Below, in pieces: positions 16,927 through 25,345 of a DNA stretch of 45,143 nt (position 1 is the first letter of the stretch; every line of letters starts with the position of its first letter). The stretch is taken from NCBI GenBank assembly GCA_028281785.1, contig JANQJG010000194.1, positions 1-45,143 of the forward strand, written 5' to 3'. The notes beneath the pieces are model-generated. The model was not told the DNA's origin. It saw only the letters and a list, made by a program, of their open reading frames with translations, and did not search any database. Made by a program: the position numbers and the translations under genes. The DNA is from Rhodospirillales bacterium (GTDB lineage Bacteria > Pseudomonadota > Alphaproteobacteria > Rhodospirillales > Shumkoniaceae).

Positions 16927-17574
16927 ATGCGGGAAGCCTTGATCGTTTGGGGGGGCTGGAGCGGACACGAGCCGGAACAATGCGCCTCGATCGTGTCGGA
17001 CATGCTCAAGGAGGACGGCTTCAAAGTCTATGTCGAAACCACGACGAAGGTCTTTGCCGACCCGGCCATCAGGGATCTGAGCCTGATCGTTCCGATCTAC
17101 ACCATGTCCAAGATAGAGAAAGAGGAAGCTGCCAACCTTATCAACGCGGTGGAAGGGGGTGTCGGCTTGGGCGGCTTCCACGGCGGCATGTGCGATGCCT
17201 TCCGCGATTCGGTCGACTATCAGTTCATGTGCGGTGGCCAATGGGTGGCCCATCCCGGCAAGATCATCGATTTCTGGGTCGACGTCGCCAAGCCGGACGA
17301 TCCGATCATGGAGGGAATCGAGCGGTTTCCCTTTCGCTCGGAGCAGTATTACATGCATGTCGACCCGTCGAACGAGGTTCTGGCCACCACCACCTTCAGT
17401 GGCGACCATGCCTGGTGGATCGACGGTGTGGTGATGCCGGCGGTGTGGAAACGCAGGCACGGCAAGGGGCGGGTTTTCTATTCATCTCTGGGCCATGTTG
17501 CCGCTGAGTTCGAGAACCGGCAGATGCGGAAGATTCTCCGTCGTGGCCTGAACTGGGCCGCGGCCGACGTTTGA
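16927..17574 (+). CDS. ThuA-like protein
   Basis: A 215-aa protein of the ThuA (trehalose utilisation) family, which has a class I glutamine amidotransferase-like fold. It contains ALIVWGGWSGHEP at the N-terminus, GGVGLGGFHGGMCDAF in the middle, and DHAWWIDGVVMPAVWKRRHGKGRVFYSSLGH near the end, all typical of the family. Rhizobial thuA lies in trehalose/maltitol/sucrose loci beside a Gfo/Idh/MocA gene (thuB) and an ABC transporter, as here. The biochemical role of ThuA is not firmly established; action on a 3-keto sugar is a reasonable inference. GGAG precedes the ATG. Confidence 0.9.
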   Translation: MREALIVWGGWSGHEPEQCASIVSDMLKEDGFKVYVETTTKVFADPAIRDLSLIVPIYTMSKIEKEEAANLINAVEGGVGLGGFHGGMCDAFRDSVDYQFMCGGQWVAHPGKIIDFWVDVAKPDDPIMEGIERFPFRSEQYYMHVDPSNEVLATTTFSGDHAWWIDGVVMPAVWKRRHGKGRVFYSSLGHVAAEFENRQMRKILRRGLNWAAADV

Positions 17575-17670
17575 ACGACGAACGAGCTCGCGGATTCATT
17601 GCGACCGGGCGGGGTTCGAGTGAGCCGAGAGTTCAAGATTGTCGAATCCGGCAATGGAAAGGCGATCGAG

Positions 17671-17707
17671 TTCACGCGAGATTCGATGTCACGAATCTCG
17701 CGATCGG
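17671..17707. repeat. Hairpin repeat, copy 1
   Basis: This 37-base element contains an 11-bp perfect stem with arms CGCGAGATTCG and CGAATCTCGCG around the loop ATGTCA, and is followed by ATCGG. A second copy ends the window at 45107-45143. It differs by a paired change at the top of the stem (G-C here, A-T there) and in two loop bases. It lies between the convergent thuA-like and lysR genes. It may be a dispersed REP-like element or a bidirectional termination aid; there is no T-run. Confidence 0.75.
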
Positions 17708-17734
17708 GACACTAGGCGCGAGCGAAAGCGACCG

Positions 17735-18715
17735 TCATGAAGCCCATCCGGCGAGGGTTTTCTCGTTCCACTCATGGGCATGCCATCTGACATGGGGCCA
17801 GCGGTGGACCACCTGTGGGTCGCGCAGGACCTGGGCGGTGATATCGATCACCGCGAGGGCCGCCGGAGAGATCCGCGCGCCTTTGCGCCAGATGACGCTG
17901 ATTGTCCGGGTCACGGCCGGGGGTTCGATGGGCCGATGGACGAGCAGCCGACGGTCGCCACGCGGGAGCATCAGGCCGGCAAGCAGGGTGATGCCCACTC
18001 CTTCCTCGACCAGGCCGTTGACAGTGGAAAGGTGCGAAACCTCGGAAACGATTGTCAGATTGGCCGCGCGTCGGGCCAGCATCGGGTTGAGGAGATAGCG
18101 GATCCCCGTGTCCTCGCCCATCAGGATCAGGGGGTATCGCTCGATATCCCGCCAGCGAACCAGCTTTTTTGCCGCCAGCGGATGGTCTGCCCGACACACG
18201 GCGCGAAAGCTGTCGGAGGCGAGCGGCGCGATATGGAGATCTGGGTGGTGCCTGGTCAGGGTGGCGATCCCAAAATCGACTTCCCCTGAGAGCACGCATT
18301 GTATGGCGCCCTGGTTGTTCTCATCGCGGATGTTGATGCCGATCCCGGGATAGATTTTCTTCATTGCCGCCATCACGACCGGCATCAACCGGAACGCGAT
18401 CGATGCCAGGCATGCGATCGCGGCTTGGCCGCTGCGCTGCGCCAAGACATCCTCCATCCCCGACATGACGCTGTCGAACTGAGCGACAAGATGCCGGGCA
18501 TGGGGCAGGAAGGTTTCGCCGACGGGTGTCAGGTGGACGCGGCGCGTGGTTCTGTTAAATAATCGGTTGCCGAGCAGTAATTCCAGCTGCTTGATGCAGT
18601 GGCTCAAAGCGGGCTGCGAGGTGTTCAGTTGCTGCGCGGCGCCCGCGAACCCTTGGCTTTCAGCGACCGCGACGAAGGATCGAATTTGGCGGATCGTCAT
18701 ATTCTTCAGATTCAT
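17735..18715 (-). CDS. LysR-family transcriptional regulator
   Basis: An LTTR of about 326 aa. The winged helix-turn-helix reads TIRQIRSFVAVAESQGFAGAAQQLNTSQPALSHCIKQLELLLGNRLFNRTTRRVHLTPVG, followed by an effector-binding domain. The start is uncertain: ATGs at 18727, 18715 and 18700 are in frame and none has a good ribosome site. It is divergent from the ABC binding-protein gene at 18883, so it is the likely regulator of that operon. A T-N11-A dyad lies at 18731-18753 between the two genes. Confidence 0.9.
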   Translation of the reverse strand: MNLKNMTIRQIRSFVAVAESQGFAGAAQQLNTSQPALSHCIKQLELLLGNRLFNRTTRRVHLTPVGETFLPHARHLVAQFDSVMSGMEDVLAQRSGQAAIACLASIAFRLMPVVMAAMKKIYPGIGINIRDENNQGAIQCVLSGEVDFGIATLTRHHPDLHIAPLASDSFRAVCRADHPLAAKKLVRWRDIERYPLILMGEDTGIRYLLNPMLARRAANLTIVSEVSHLSTVNGLVEEGVGITLLAGLMLPRGDRRLLVHRPIEPPAVTRTISVIWRKGARISPAALAVIDITAQVLRDPQVVHRWPHVRWHAHEWNEKTLAGWAS

Positions 18716-18730
18716 GGAATAATTCATTAG

Positions 18731-18753
18731 ATTAATCGATTTGTCCGATCAAT
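18731..18753. promoter_or_regulatory. Candidate LysR-binding dyad
   Basis: ATTAATCG (18731-18738) and CGATCAAT (18746-18753) form an inverted repeat with 7 of 8 positions matching. It contains the T-N11-A core (TCG-N7-CGA) typical of LysR sites. It lies immediately upstream of the lysR start codons and about 130 bases before the divergent binding-protein gene, as expected for autoregulation plus activation. Confidence 0.6.
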
Positions 18754-18882
18754 AGGTTAGGTGGTTAAATCAAACAGTCATACGCGTTCGTTCCTACCAC
18801 GATGCATCCATCACAAGGGGCAGGCCGGGAGGTGCCCCTGGGGTTAGGTGGACCAAGCAAGCGACGACAAGGGGAGAGCATC

Positions 18883-19905
18883 ATGAAGAGAATTCTACAT
18901 GGCATTCTCGTTGCGGTTTTTGCCGTGGCGTTTACTTTATCATTGGGCGCATTTCGGGCGGCGGCACAGGATACGGTCCGCGTGGCGACGGCCGATACGC
19001 TGGGCGCGGAGGATCTGGTTCTTCTGATCGCGTTCGAGAAAGCCAAGGCGCGCGGCCTCAAAATCGAGGTGACGCCGTTCAAATCCGATGACGTGGTCTT
19101 TCAGGCGATCGTCAACGGCCAGATGGATATCGGAGTTGGTGACGCCTACAAGATGATCCAGACGCTCAAGGCGCCGATCAGGCACTTCTACCAGTTGCGG
19201 CGCTTGGCCTATTTCCCGGTGGTCAACAAGGAGTACTACAAGACTTGGAAGGATCTTGACGGCGAGGACATTGCCGTGCATTCGCGCGGATCGGGAACCG
19301 AGGCGCTCGCCCGCCTGATGGAATCGATGCATGGAATCAAGTTCAAGCGGATGACCTATGTCCCCGGGTCCGAGGTACGCGCGATTTCCATGCGCCGGGG
19401 AAACATCAAGGCGACCTATCTGGATCTCACGAGAACACGTCTTCTGACGACCGAAGATCCCGAACGGTTCGGAGTCCTTCCGGCTGGAAATCAATCGGCG
19501 AGCGACGAGATTCTCTATGCCACCACGGATTTCCTCAAAGAGAGTGAGGACGCGATCGATATTATCGTCGAAGAGGTGATGCGCGCTGCCCGGCGAATGA
19601 ACGCCGATCCCACGTCCATGGCGGCCGAGCGTGAGCGTTTGGACCTTCTCGCCGAACTTCCGAAGGAAATAAACGAAGAAATTACCTTGTACCACCAGCA
19701 GGCCGCCATGGCTGGCCTGTTTCCGCCGAATGGTGGTGGAAAAGGGGCCGCAAGCGCGGACTTCGAATTCCTGACTTCGTCCGGGCGGCTGGAAGGTGAC
19801 GCGAAGTCCCTTGACGTGGGCGAGTTCTGGGAACTGGGGCCCTTGAACAAAGCCCTCGCCAAGATGGGGTACGTGAACGTCGAATACTCGATTTCGGCCA
19901 GATAA
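18883..19905 (+). CDS. ABC transporter substrate-binding protein (SsuA/NMT1/TAXI-like)
   Basis: The 340-aa protein has a clear signal peptide (MKRILHGILVAVFAVAFTLSLGAFRAAAQ) and a type II periplasmic-binding fold of the nitrate/sulfonate/taurine/thiamine-precursor group. Features include DTVRVATADTLGAEDLVLLIAFEKAKARGLKIEV, FQAIVNGQMDIGVGDAYKMIQTL and LDGEDIAVHSRGSGTEALAR. I chose the ATG at 18883 because GGGGAG lies 6 bases upstream; a longer frame from 18802 would displace the signal peptide. It heads the operon with the permease and ATPase genes that follow. The ligand is unknown; the neighbouring amidohydrolases point to an N-containing ring or ureide. Confidence 0.88.
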   Translation: MKRILHGILVAVFAVAFTLSLGAFRAAAQDTVRVATADTLGAEDLVLLIAFEKAKARGLKIEVTPFKSDDVVFQAIVNGQMDIGVGDAYKMIQTLKAPIRHFYQLRRLAYFPVVNKEYYKTWKDLDGEDIAVHSRGSGTEALARLMESMHGIKFKRMTYVPGSEVRAISMRRGNIKATYLDLTRTRLLTTEDPERFGVLPAGNQSASDEILYATTDFLKESEDAIDIIVEEVMRAARRMNADPTSMAAERERLDLLAELPKEINEEITLYHQQAAMAGLFPPNGGGKGAASADFEFLTSSGRLEGDAKSLDVGEFWELGPLNKALAKMGYVNVEYSISAR

Positions 19906-19924
19906 TTTTCCGTCTCTCCCCGTT

Positions 19925-19947
19925 GGGGGCCGACGCCGTCGGCCCCC
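19925..19947 (+). other. Intercistronic stem-loop behind the ABC binding-protein gene
   Basis: Perfect 10-bp stem: GGGGGCCGAC (19925-19934) and GTCGGCCCCC (19938-19947) with a 3-base GCC loop. It starts 20 bases after the stop codon, with no T-run, in the 269-base gap before the permease gene. It could stabilise the upstream message or act as a partial terminator. Confidence 0.75.
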
Positions 19948-20174
19948 AGTCGGCGGGGCGGGCTGGGGGAGGCCGTCAAACGCGGTTGCGCCCAAATCTA
20001 GAAGACAATCGCGGTTCCAAGTTGAAGCAAGATCGAGCCGTGTTGGATGTCTCGGAGGTGCTGGTCGGGCCTGAGGATGGTGATGGCCCGTCGGCTGGCG
20101 ATCGTTGATCCGTTTCGGCGGCTAAATCGGTCCTTCGATCACAGGGGCGGTCGTAGTTTTAGCAAGTTGGAAAT

Positions 20175-21026
20175 ATGAAAACGCGCAAAACCGATAAAAC
20201 CGTGGGAACGTCTCAAATCGGCAGCGGCACAAAGACCGATCGATCATTTGCCTCCGTCGTATTAGGGCCGGTTTGGCTGTGGCAGCTGCTCTCGCTCTGT
20301 ACGGTCTTCGGAATTTGGGAGATTGCGGGGCGAATCCCGATCAGTCTCGCTTTTCCATCATTTACGGCAACCTGCGCGGCATTTTTCGAGATGATCATGG
20401 ACGGCAGTTTCGCGACCGCGTACGCGTCTACGTTGCCGCCGCTCATCATCGGTATCCTGATCGTCAGTTTCGGCGGCGTCGCATGGGGCGTTTTCATGGG
20501 ATTGTCGCGAGGCTTCGAATGGACTTGCATGTCGCTCCTCGTCATTTTGCAGACGGCGCCGGTTGCCGCCATCGTTCCGCTGATCACCTATGCCTACGGC
20601 ATCGACATGACGTCCAAGGTAATCGTCGTCGTCATCATGAGCGCCCCGCTGGTGATCCTGAATTCCTACAAGGGAATTCGAAGCACCAATCCGTCTCTGC
20701 TGCAAATGTGCCGTTCCTTCCAGGGAAACCGTTGGCAGGAGATTACGAAGATAATCTTGCCTCAGGCGAGCGGAATGATTTTCGCCGGGCTTCGGCTCGG
20801 TATTTCCGGGGGCTTTATCGGAATCGTTTTGGCGGAGCTGCTGATCACCCCGACCGGAATCGGTGACTTGATCACCTACAATCGAGCTTCGGCATTATAC
20901 GCGCATATGTTCGCGGCGATCGCCTCGATCATTATTTTTTCGACGCTGACCCTGACGGTCCTGCAGCGGCTTGAGCACAAGATCTTCCGCCCGGAATTGG
21001 GGACCATGTCGGGGCAGGTCAATTGA
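20175..21026 (+). CDS. ABC transporter permease (SsuC/TauC-like), first copy
   Basis: A 283-aa inner-membrane permease with about six helices and a BPD-type EAA loop (CRSFQGNRWQEITKIILPQASGMIFAGLRLGIS). The hydrophilic N-terminus of about 35 residues is longer than average. It is separated from the binding-protein gene by 269 bases containing a strong hairpin, and is followed 19 bases later by the ATPase gene. A second permease gene lies after the ATPase, so the channel is probably a heterodimer, unlike SsuC homodimers. Confidence 0.92.
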   Translation: MKTRKTDKTVGTSQIGSGTKTDRSFASVVLGPVWLWQLLSLCTVFGIWEIAGRIPISLAFPSFTATCAAFFEMIMDGSFATAYASTLPPLIIGILIVSFGGVAWGVFMGLSRGFEWTCMSLLVILQTAPVAAIVPLITYAYGIDMTSKVIVVVIMSAPLVILNSYKGIRSTNPSLLQMCRSFQGNRWQEITKIILPQASGMIFAGLRLGISGGFIGIVLAELLITPTGIGDLITYNRASALYAHMFAAIASIIIFSTLTLTVLQRLEHKIFRPELGTMSGQVN

Positions 21027-21045
21027 AACGGAATTGGACGAACGA

Positions 21046-21849
21046 ATGGACGCGCCGATGGCCATGATCGAGAAAAACCAGGACACACGGGAAACGGCCG
21101 CCGTTACCGTTGAAGGTATCAGCATGCATTATCCCGGTGGCGTTCATGCACTGGAAGACATCTGTCTTTCCATCCCCCGGGGGAAGATGACGGCATTTCT
21201 CGGCCCGAGCGGATGCGGCAAGACAACTCTACTAAAGATAATCGCCGGATTGCTCGAGCCGTCGAGCGGCGATGTTTTCGTGAACGGTAAGAAGACGACC
21301 GCGCCAGGGCCCGAGCGGGCGTTCGTGTTCCAGGATTTCGCGCTCCTGCCATGGGCGAATGTGTTGCGCAATGTTGCTTTCGGGCTTGAACTGCGGGGGC
21401 GAAAGAAAGGCGAACGAGAAGAAATTGCCCGAAAGTTCATCGCCCAAACCGGGCTGACGGGATTCGAGCACCACTATCCACACCAGTTGTCCGGGGGAAT
21501 GCGCCAGCGCGCGGGCTTGGCACGCGCGCTGGTGATCAACGCCGAGATTCTGTTGATGGACGAACCGTTCTCGGCGGTCGATGAGCAAATGCGCCGCAAA
21601 CTGCAGGAAGATTTGTTGTCGTTGCTGGCGGTTGAGAACAAGACGGTCATCTTCGTCACACACAGCATCGAAGAAGCGGTCTATTTGGCCGACCAGACCG
21701 TCATCCTGTCGCCGCGGCCCGGCCGCATCGCCAAGATCGTCTCAACCGACCTTCATAGCGACCTTACACCCGACCAGATCCGCCGGGACCGGCGTTACCT
21801 GGACATGGTCGATGAAATCTGGGGCGGTCTGAAGCAATATTTGGAATAG
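21046..21849 (+). CDS. ABC transporter ATPase (SsuB/TauB/NrtD-like)
   Basis: The 267-aa ATPase has Walker A GPSGCGKTT (53-61), Q-loop FVFQDFALLPW, signature LSGGMRQRAGLARAL and Walker B ILLMDEPFSAVDEQMR, followed by VIFVTHSIEEAVYLADQTVILSPRPGRI, characteristic of the nitrate/sulfonate/taurine subfamily. The ATG at 21046 is chosen because it lies 19 bases past the permease stop; an upstream frame from 20971 would run inside the permease gene. An alternative ATG lies at 21058. It energises both neighbouring permeases. Confidence 0.93.
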   Translation: MDAPMAMIEKNQDTRETAAVTVEGISMHYPGGVHALEDICLSIPRGKMTAFLGPSGCGKTTLLKIIAGLLEPSSGDVFVNGKKTTAPGPERAFVFQDFALLPWANVLRNVAFGLELRGRKKGEREEIARKFIAQTGLTGFEHHYPHQLSGGMRQRAGLARALVINAEILLMDEPFSAVDEQMRRKLQEDLLSLLAVENKTVIFVTHSIEEAVYLADQTVILSPRPGRIAKIVSTDLHSDLTPDQIRRDRRYLDMVDEIWGGLKQYLE

Positions 21850-21859
21850 GAGCCTGTCA

Positions 21860-22618
21860 ATGGCCCTGTCAATGCGGCGAATCCAGATACCAGCCATGTT
21901 CTCCCTCGTCCTGTGGGGCGCGATATGGGAATTGATCGGACGGTTCGGTGGAATCGACCTCATCCCCCCGCTCACGAGAATCTTCGTGGCCGCCGTCGAG
22001 ACCATCGCTTTGGACAAATTTAGAAACGCCCTTTTGATGACGGGGGAGGTCTTCGCCATTGGCCTGGGCCTCGCCATCGTGGTGGGCATTCCCGTTGGCA
22101 TTGTCATGGGGCGGCTGCGGATTGCGGCGAATATGCTTAACCTGTGGGTGAATATTTTCATCAGCGCGCCGCTGACCGCGTTCGTACCGGCCCTGATGCC
22201 CATTTTGGGAATCGGCCAAACGACCGTCGTGGCAACGGTGTTCCTGTTTTCGGTATGGGTGATTGTCATTGATACCCAGGCGGGCATCCTCACCGTTAAC
22301 AAGTCCCTGATCGAGATGGCGAGGTCGTTCGGCGCCACCCGGTTCCAGATCTATTACAAGATACTGTTCCTGGCTGCCCTTCCGGAAATTCTAACGGGTC
22401 TGCGTATGGGCGTCATCCGAGGCGTGAAGGGGGTCATTATCGGCCAGCTGATCGTGGCTTTGCTCGGTTTCGGCGAGTTATTCGACCTGTATCTGGGCAG
22501 TTTTCTGATGGAACGATTCTGGGCGCTGGTGTTTTTGATTTTCGGTCTGGCGTTCATCCTGGTTCAGGCCGTCGTGCTCCTCGAAAGGAAGTTCGAGTTC
22601 TACGCGGACGTACGCTAG
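21860..22618 (+). CDS. ABC transporter permease (SsuC/TauC-like), second copy
   Basis: A 252-aa inner-membrane permease with an EAA loop (MARSFGATRFQIYYKILFLAALPEILTGLRMGVIRGVKG). It starts 10 bases after the ATPase gene, clearly in the same operon, and lacks the hydrophilic N-terminal extension of its partner at 20175. The two permeases are only distantly alike, consistent with a heterodimeric transporter. Confidence 0.92.
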   Translation: MALSMRRIQIPAMFSLVLWGAIWELIGRFGGIDLIPPLTRIFVAAVETIALDKFRNALLMTGEVFAIGLGLAIVVGIPVGIVMGRLRIAANMLNLWVNIFISAPLTAFVPALMPILGIGQTTVVATVFLFSVWVIVIDTQAGILTVNKSLIEMARSFGATRFQIYYKILFLAALPEILTGLRMGVIRGVKGVIIGQLIVALLGFGELFDLYLGSFLMERFWALVFLIFGLAFILVQAVVLLERKFEFYADVR

Positions 22619-22728
22619 GTGGAGGTGCGCATACCGTCACGCGAAGGCCAAATCCTTGAATGCCCCAGTCACGCTGATCGAACGGCATTCTCAAGTATAA
22701 AGCACCGGAATTGCATGAAGGACGTGAA

Positions 22729-24261
22729 ATGAACGGGAAAAGCGGATTGTTGGTTTCAAATGGTCGGGTAATGCGCGCCGGGAGCGACCCGCACGACCCA
22801 CCGGTGGCCGACATTCTGATCGAGGGATCCCGGGTAGCCGAGGTCGGCCCGGGCCTGAGAAAGACAATCGCGGAATCGGGAAGGGACGATATTGAGATCG
22901 TGGATGCCACAGACCATCTCGTGGTCCCCGGTTTCGTGAACGCCCATTATCACTCCCATGACGTACTGGCGAAAGGCTGCATGGAGGAGACGCCGCTCGA
23001 GACCTGGCGGTTGCTTGCCTTGCCGCCGCAGTATCCCAAGCGCAGCCGAGAGGAAATCCGTGCCCGGACACTTCTAGGCGCCATCGAATGCCTGCGTTCC
23101 GGGATGACGACCATCCAGGATATGGTGACCCTTTTCCCGTTCGATTCCGACCACCTTGACTTGGTCGTGGACACCTATCGGGAAGTCGGGATCCGCGCTG
23201 TCGTCGCGCTGCAATACGCGGACATCCGGGGTGTGGATACGGTTCCTTTCTGGCGCGAATGTTTCCCGGAGGACATGCATAAGTTCCTGTCCAGCGCCGC
23301 CGAGCCGGACAAGAATTCCGACCAGCTCGCGTATATGGAAGAGAAGTATCTGAAAGGGGGCAGCGGGAACGACCGGCTCGTCTGGGCGTTGGGTCCGTCA
23401 GCTCCGGAGCGGTGTTCTCCCGACTTGATCCGGCGCACCGTGGAGTTGTCCGAACGCTATGGGATGCCCGTCTACACCCACATCTACGAATCGAAGGCCA
23501 TGGCCCTTCAGGCACGGCAGGAGTACCGGGAATTCGACGGATCCCTCATCCGGCGCCTTCAGAAAGAGGGGTTGCTGGGCCCCCGCCTGAATCTCGCCCA
23601 CAGCATTTGGCTTCTGCCCGAGGAAATCGAACTTCTGGCGCAGACGAATACCAACGTGGTCATCAATCCGCTGAGCAACATGAAGCTAAAGAGCGGAATT
23701 CCACCTATCCGCCAGCTTGAGGAGGCCGGCGTTACCATGGGTCTCGGCTGCGACAACTGTAGCTGCAGCGATGCGCAGAACATGTTCCAGGCGATGAAAC
23801 TCTTCTGCCTGATGGCGGCCATCAGCGATCCGGACCCGGGGCCGGATCAAGCTGTCAACGCTTTCCAGGCGGCCACAAGTGGTGGCGCCCGGACGGCGGG
23901 CATGGGCGACGAGCTGGGGGCCATCGAGCCGGGTTTCCTGGCGGATCTGGTGTTGTTGAACCTCAATGATCCGTCGTTCGTTCCGCTGAACAGCGCGGTT
24001 CGGCAGTTGGTCTATACGGAGGGCGGGCGCGGTGTCGAAACCGTCATCGTCAATGGCGAGGTCGTTATCCGTGACGGCGTCCTTGAGACCATGGACGAGG
24101 AAGCCGTCTTCCAGGAGGTCGCGGATATCATGCCGGAGTTCCTTGAGGACTATTGCAAGGTGGCGGAACGCACGGAACGGCTGAGGCCGTACATCGAGAA
24201 AGCGCATAAGCGTATTTGGGCCGAGGAAGTCGGGATGAACCGGTTGTTTACCGGCCGGTAA
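22729..24261 (+). CDS. TRZ/ATZ-family amidohydrolase (deaminase-like)
   Basis: The 510-aa cytosolic metallohydrolase belongs to the guanine/cytosine deaminase and s-triazine hydrolase group. Metal and catalytic residues are visible: His73-x-His75 (NAHYHSHD), His251 and Glu254 (YTHIYES), His291 (LAHSIWL) and Asp342 (GLGCDNCSCSD). The NPLSNMKLKSGIPPIRQLEEAGV stretch is characteristic. It would hydrolyse a C-N bond of a heterocycle, by deamination or ring opening. The ATG at 22729 has AAGGA 6 bases upstream. It follows the ABC permease after 110 bases, so its substrate is probably the imported compound. An unusual Cys-rich CDNCSCSD replaces the common TDGxASN. Confidence 0.9.
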   Translation: MNGKSGLLVSNGRVMRAGSDPHDPPVADILIEGSRVAEVGPGLRKTIAESGRDDIEIVDATDHLVVPGFVNAHYHSHDVLAKGCMEETPLETWRLLALPPQYPKRSREEIRARTLLGAIECLRSGMTTIQDMVTLFPFDSDHLDLVVDTYREVGIRAVVALQYADIRGVDTVPFWRECFPEDMHKFLSSAAEPDKNSDQLAYMEEKYLKGGSGNDRLVWALGPSAPERCSPDLIRRTVELSERYGMPVYTHIYESKAMALQARQEYREFDGSLIRRLQKEGLLGPRLNLAHSIWLLPEEIELLAQTNTNVVINPLSNMKLKSGIPPIRQLEEAGVTMGLGCDNCSCSDAQNMFQAMKLFCLMAAISDPDPGPDQAVNAFQAATSGGARTAGMGDELGAIEPGFLADLVLLNLNDPSFVPLNSAVRQLVYTEGGRGVETVIVNGEVVIRDGVLETMDEEAVFQEVADIMPEFLEDYCKVAERTERLRPYIEKAHKRIWAEEVGMNRLFTGR

Positions 24262-24448
24262 CTCCTTGGCCCCGGAGTTTCCTGGAGTGGATGAGTTGCC
24301 CCCTGCATCGGCGCGCGCCTGGCGGCGGTGGCCGGGGAGAAGGGAGCCCCGTTCCTCGGCCGCTCTTCCGCTTGGTGTTCAACGGGACCGTTTCCGCCCG
24401 TCGCGATGATAATAGCCGAATATAAGGTCCGAATTGGAGGTTGATGCG

Positions 24449-25345
24449 ATGACTACGGATCTTTCAGCGCCGATTTACCTGGTGCCGGTGATCGACGTCA
24501 ATTGGCTGACCTTCGCGCCGTTCGATCCCGGCCGCGACTTCCGGGTCGATCCGCCGAAGATCGAGCAGAGCATCGGCGAATCCCGAGCCCTGATCGGCCT
24601 GATGAACGAGCTGACCGACGGCCGATACGTGCTCACGCCGCATTCGGGCACCTACTGCCGCGAGGCCTTTTATGAAGGCGAGTTCGTCGACATCTATCAC
24701 ACCGGTGTCGCCAAGGGAGCCGAGATTGCCATTCATCTGCACGAGGAGATCAAAGGTGTCGGTGTGCGTTTCGGCGAGCCCGACCACGTGACCGAGATGT
24801 TCGCGCTTTGCCGGTCCAAGCTGGAAGCCGCCGGGCTGCCCTTCACATCCTATCGTGGCGGGCACTATGCCTATGCGCCTTTCATGAACCGGTTGCTGGA
24901 GGACAATGGCGTTCATATCGATCTGTCGTGTTCGCCCGGTCTCAACGAACCGGGTCGAGAAGCGGTGTGGACCGATGCCCCCTTTAGCGGTTATTACCTG
25001 CCCAGCGATCCACGTGCCGTGATCGACGGCACCCCGCCTTCGACGGTTTTCGAGATTCCCATGGGCAGTGACGGCGAAGGCGCGGCCTACGCCAACATTC
25101 TGCATATCGAACAGTCCGACCTCGAGAATCTCAAGCGTATTTGGGGGGTGATCCGGAATCGAGCCGAGACGGAGAGCCGACAACAGATTGTCCAGTGCTT
25201 GTTTCATACCGCGTCCATGGGCAATGAAGCCTACGTGGAGCGCCTGAAGCGGTTTCTCGATCATGTGGAAGCAAATGGGGGGGCAACGGTGACCCCCAGC
25301 GAAGCTAAACGACTCAATGACGAACTAGATGGGACAACCTCATGA
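24449..25345 (+). CDS. NodB-superfamily (polysaccharide-deacetylase-like) hydrolase
   Basis: The 298-aa protein has features of the NodB/polysaccharide deacetylase superfamily: Asp16 (VPVIDVNWL), IAIHLHEE with His96/His98, and TSYRGGHYAYAPFMNRLLEDNGVHIDLSCSPG, which parallels the R-x-P motif region. There is no signal peptide, so it is cytosolic and unlikely to act on cell-wall polymers. In catabolic loci this fold can cleave cyclic amides (PuuE allantoinase). Sequence details differ from PuuE, so I do not assign that name. GGAGG precedes the ATG, and the stop overlaps the next gene by 4 bases. Confidence 0.75.
   Translation: MTTDLSAPIYLVPVIDVNWLTFAPFDPGRDFRVDPPKIEQSIGESRALIGLMNELTDGRYVLTPHSGTYCREAFYEGEFVDIYHTGVAKGAEIAIHLHEEIKGVGVRFGEPDHVTEMFALCRSKLEAAGLPFTSYRGGHYAYAPFMNRLLEDNGVHIDLSCSPGLNEPGREAVWTDAPFSGYYLPSDPRAVIDGTPPSTVFEIPMGSDGEGAAYANILHIEQSDLENLKRIWGVIRNRAETESRQQIVQCLFHTASMGNEAYVERLKRFLDHVEANGGATVTPSEAKRLNDELDGTTS

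Noticed and set aside
17575..17734. An insertion sequence in the thuA-lysR gap
   Set aside because: Only a hairpin repeat is visible; there is no transposase and no target duplication.
19925..19947. Rho-independent terminator behind the ABC binding-protein gene
   Set aside because: The stem is strong but no T-run follows and the operon clearly continues, so it is listed as an intercistronic stem-loop.
22729..24261. Naming the amidohydrolase guanine deaminase or atrazine hydrolase
   Set aside because: Metal ligands only define the family; the Asp loop is atypical and substrate cannot be inferred.
24449..25345. Naming the NodB-superfamily protein allantoinase (PuuE)
   Set aside because: The fold family fits and the context is suggestive, but the visible motifs differ from PuuE and no uricase-pathway genes are present.
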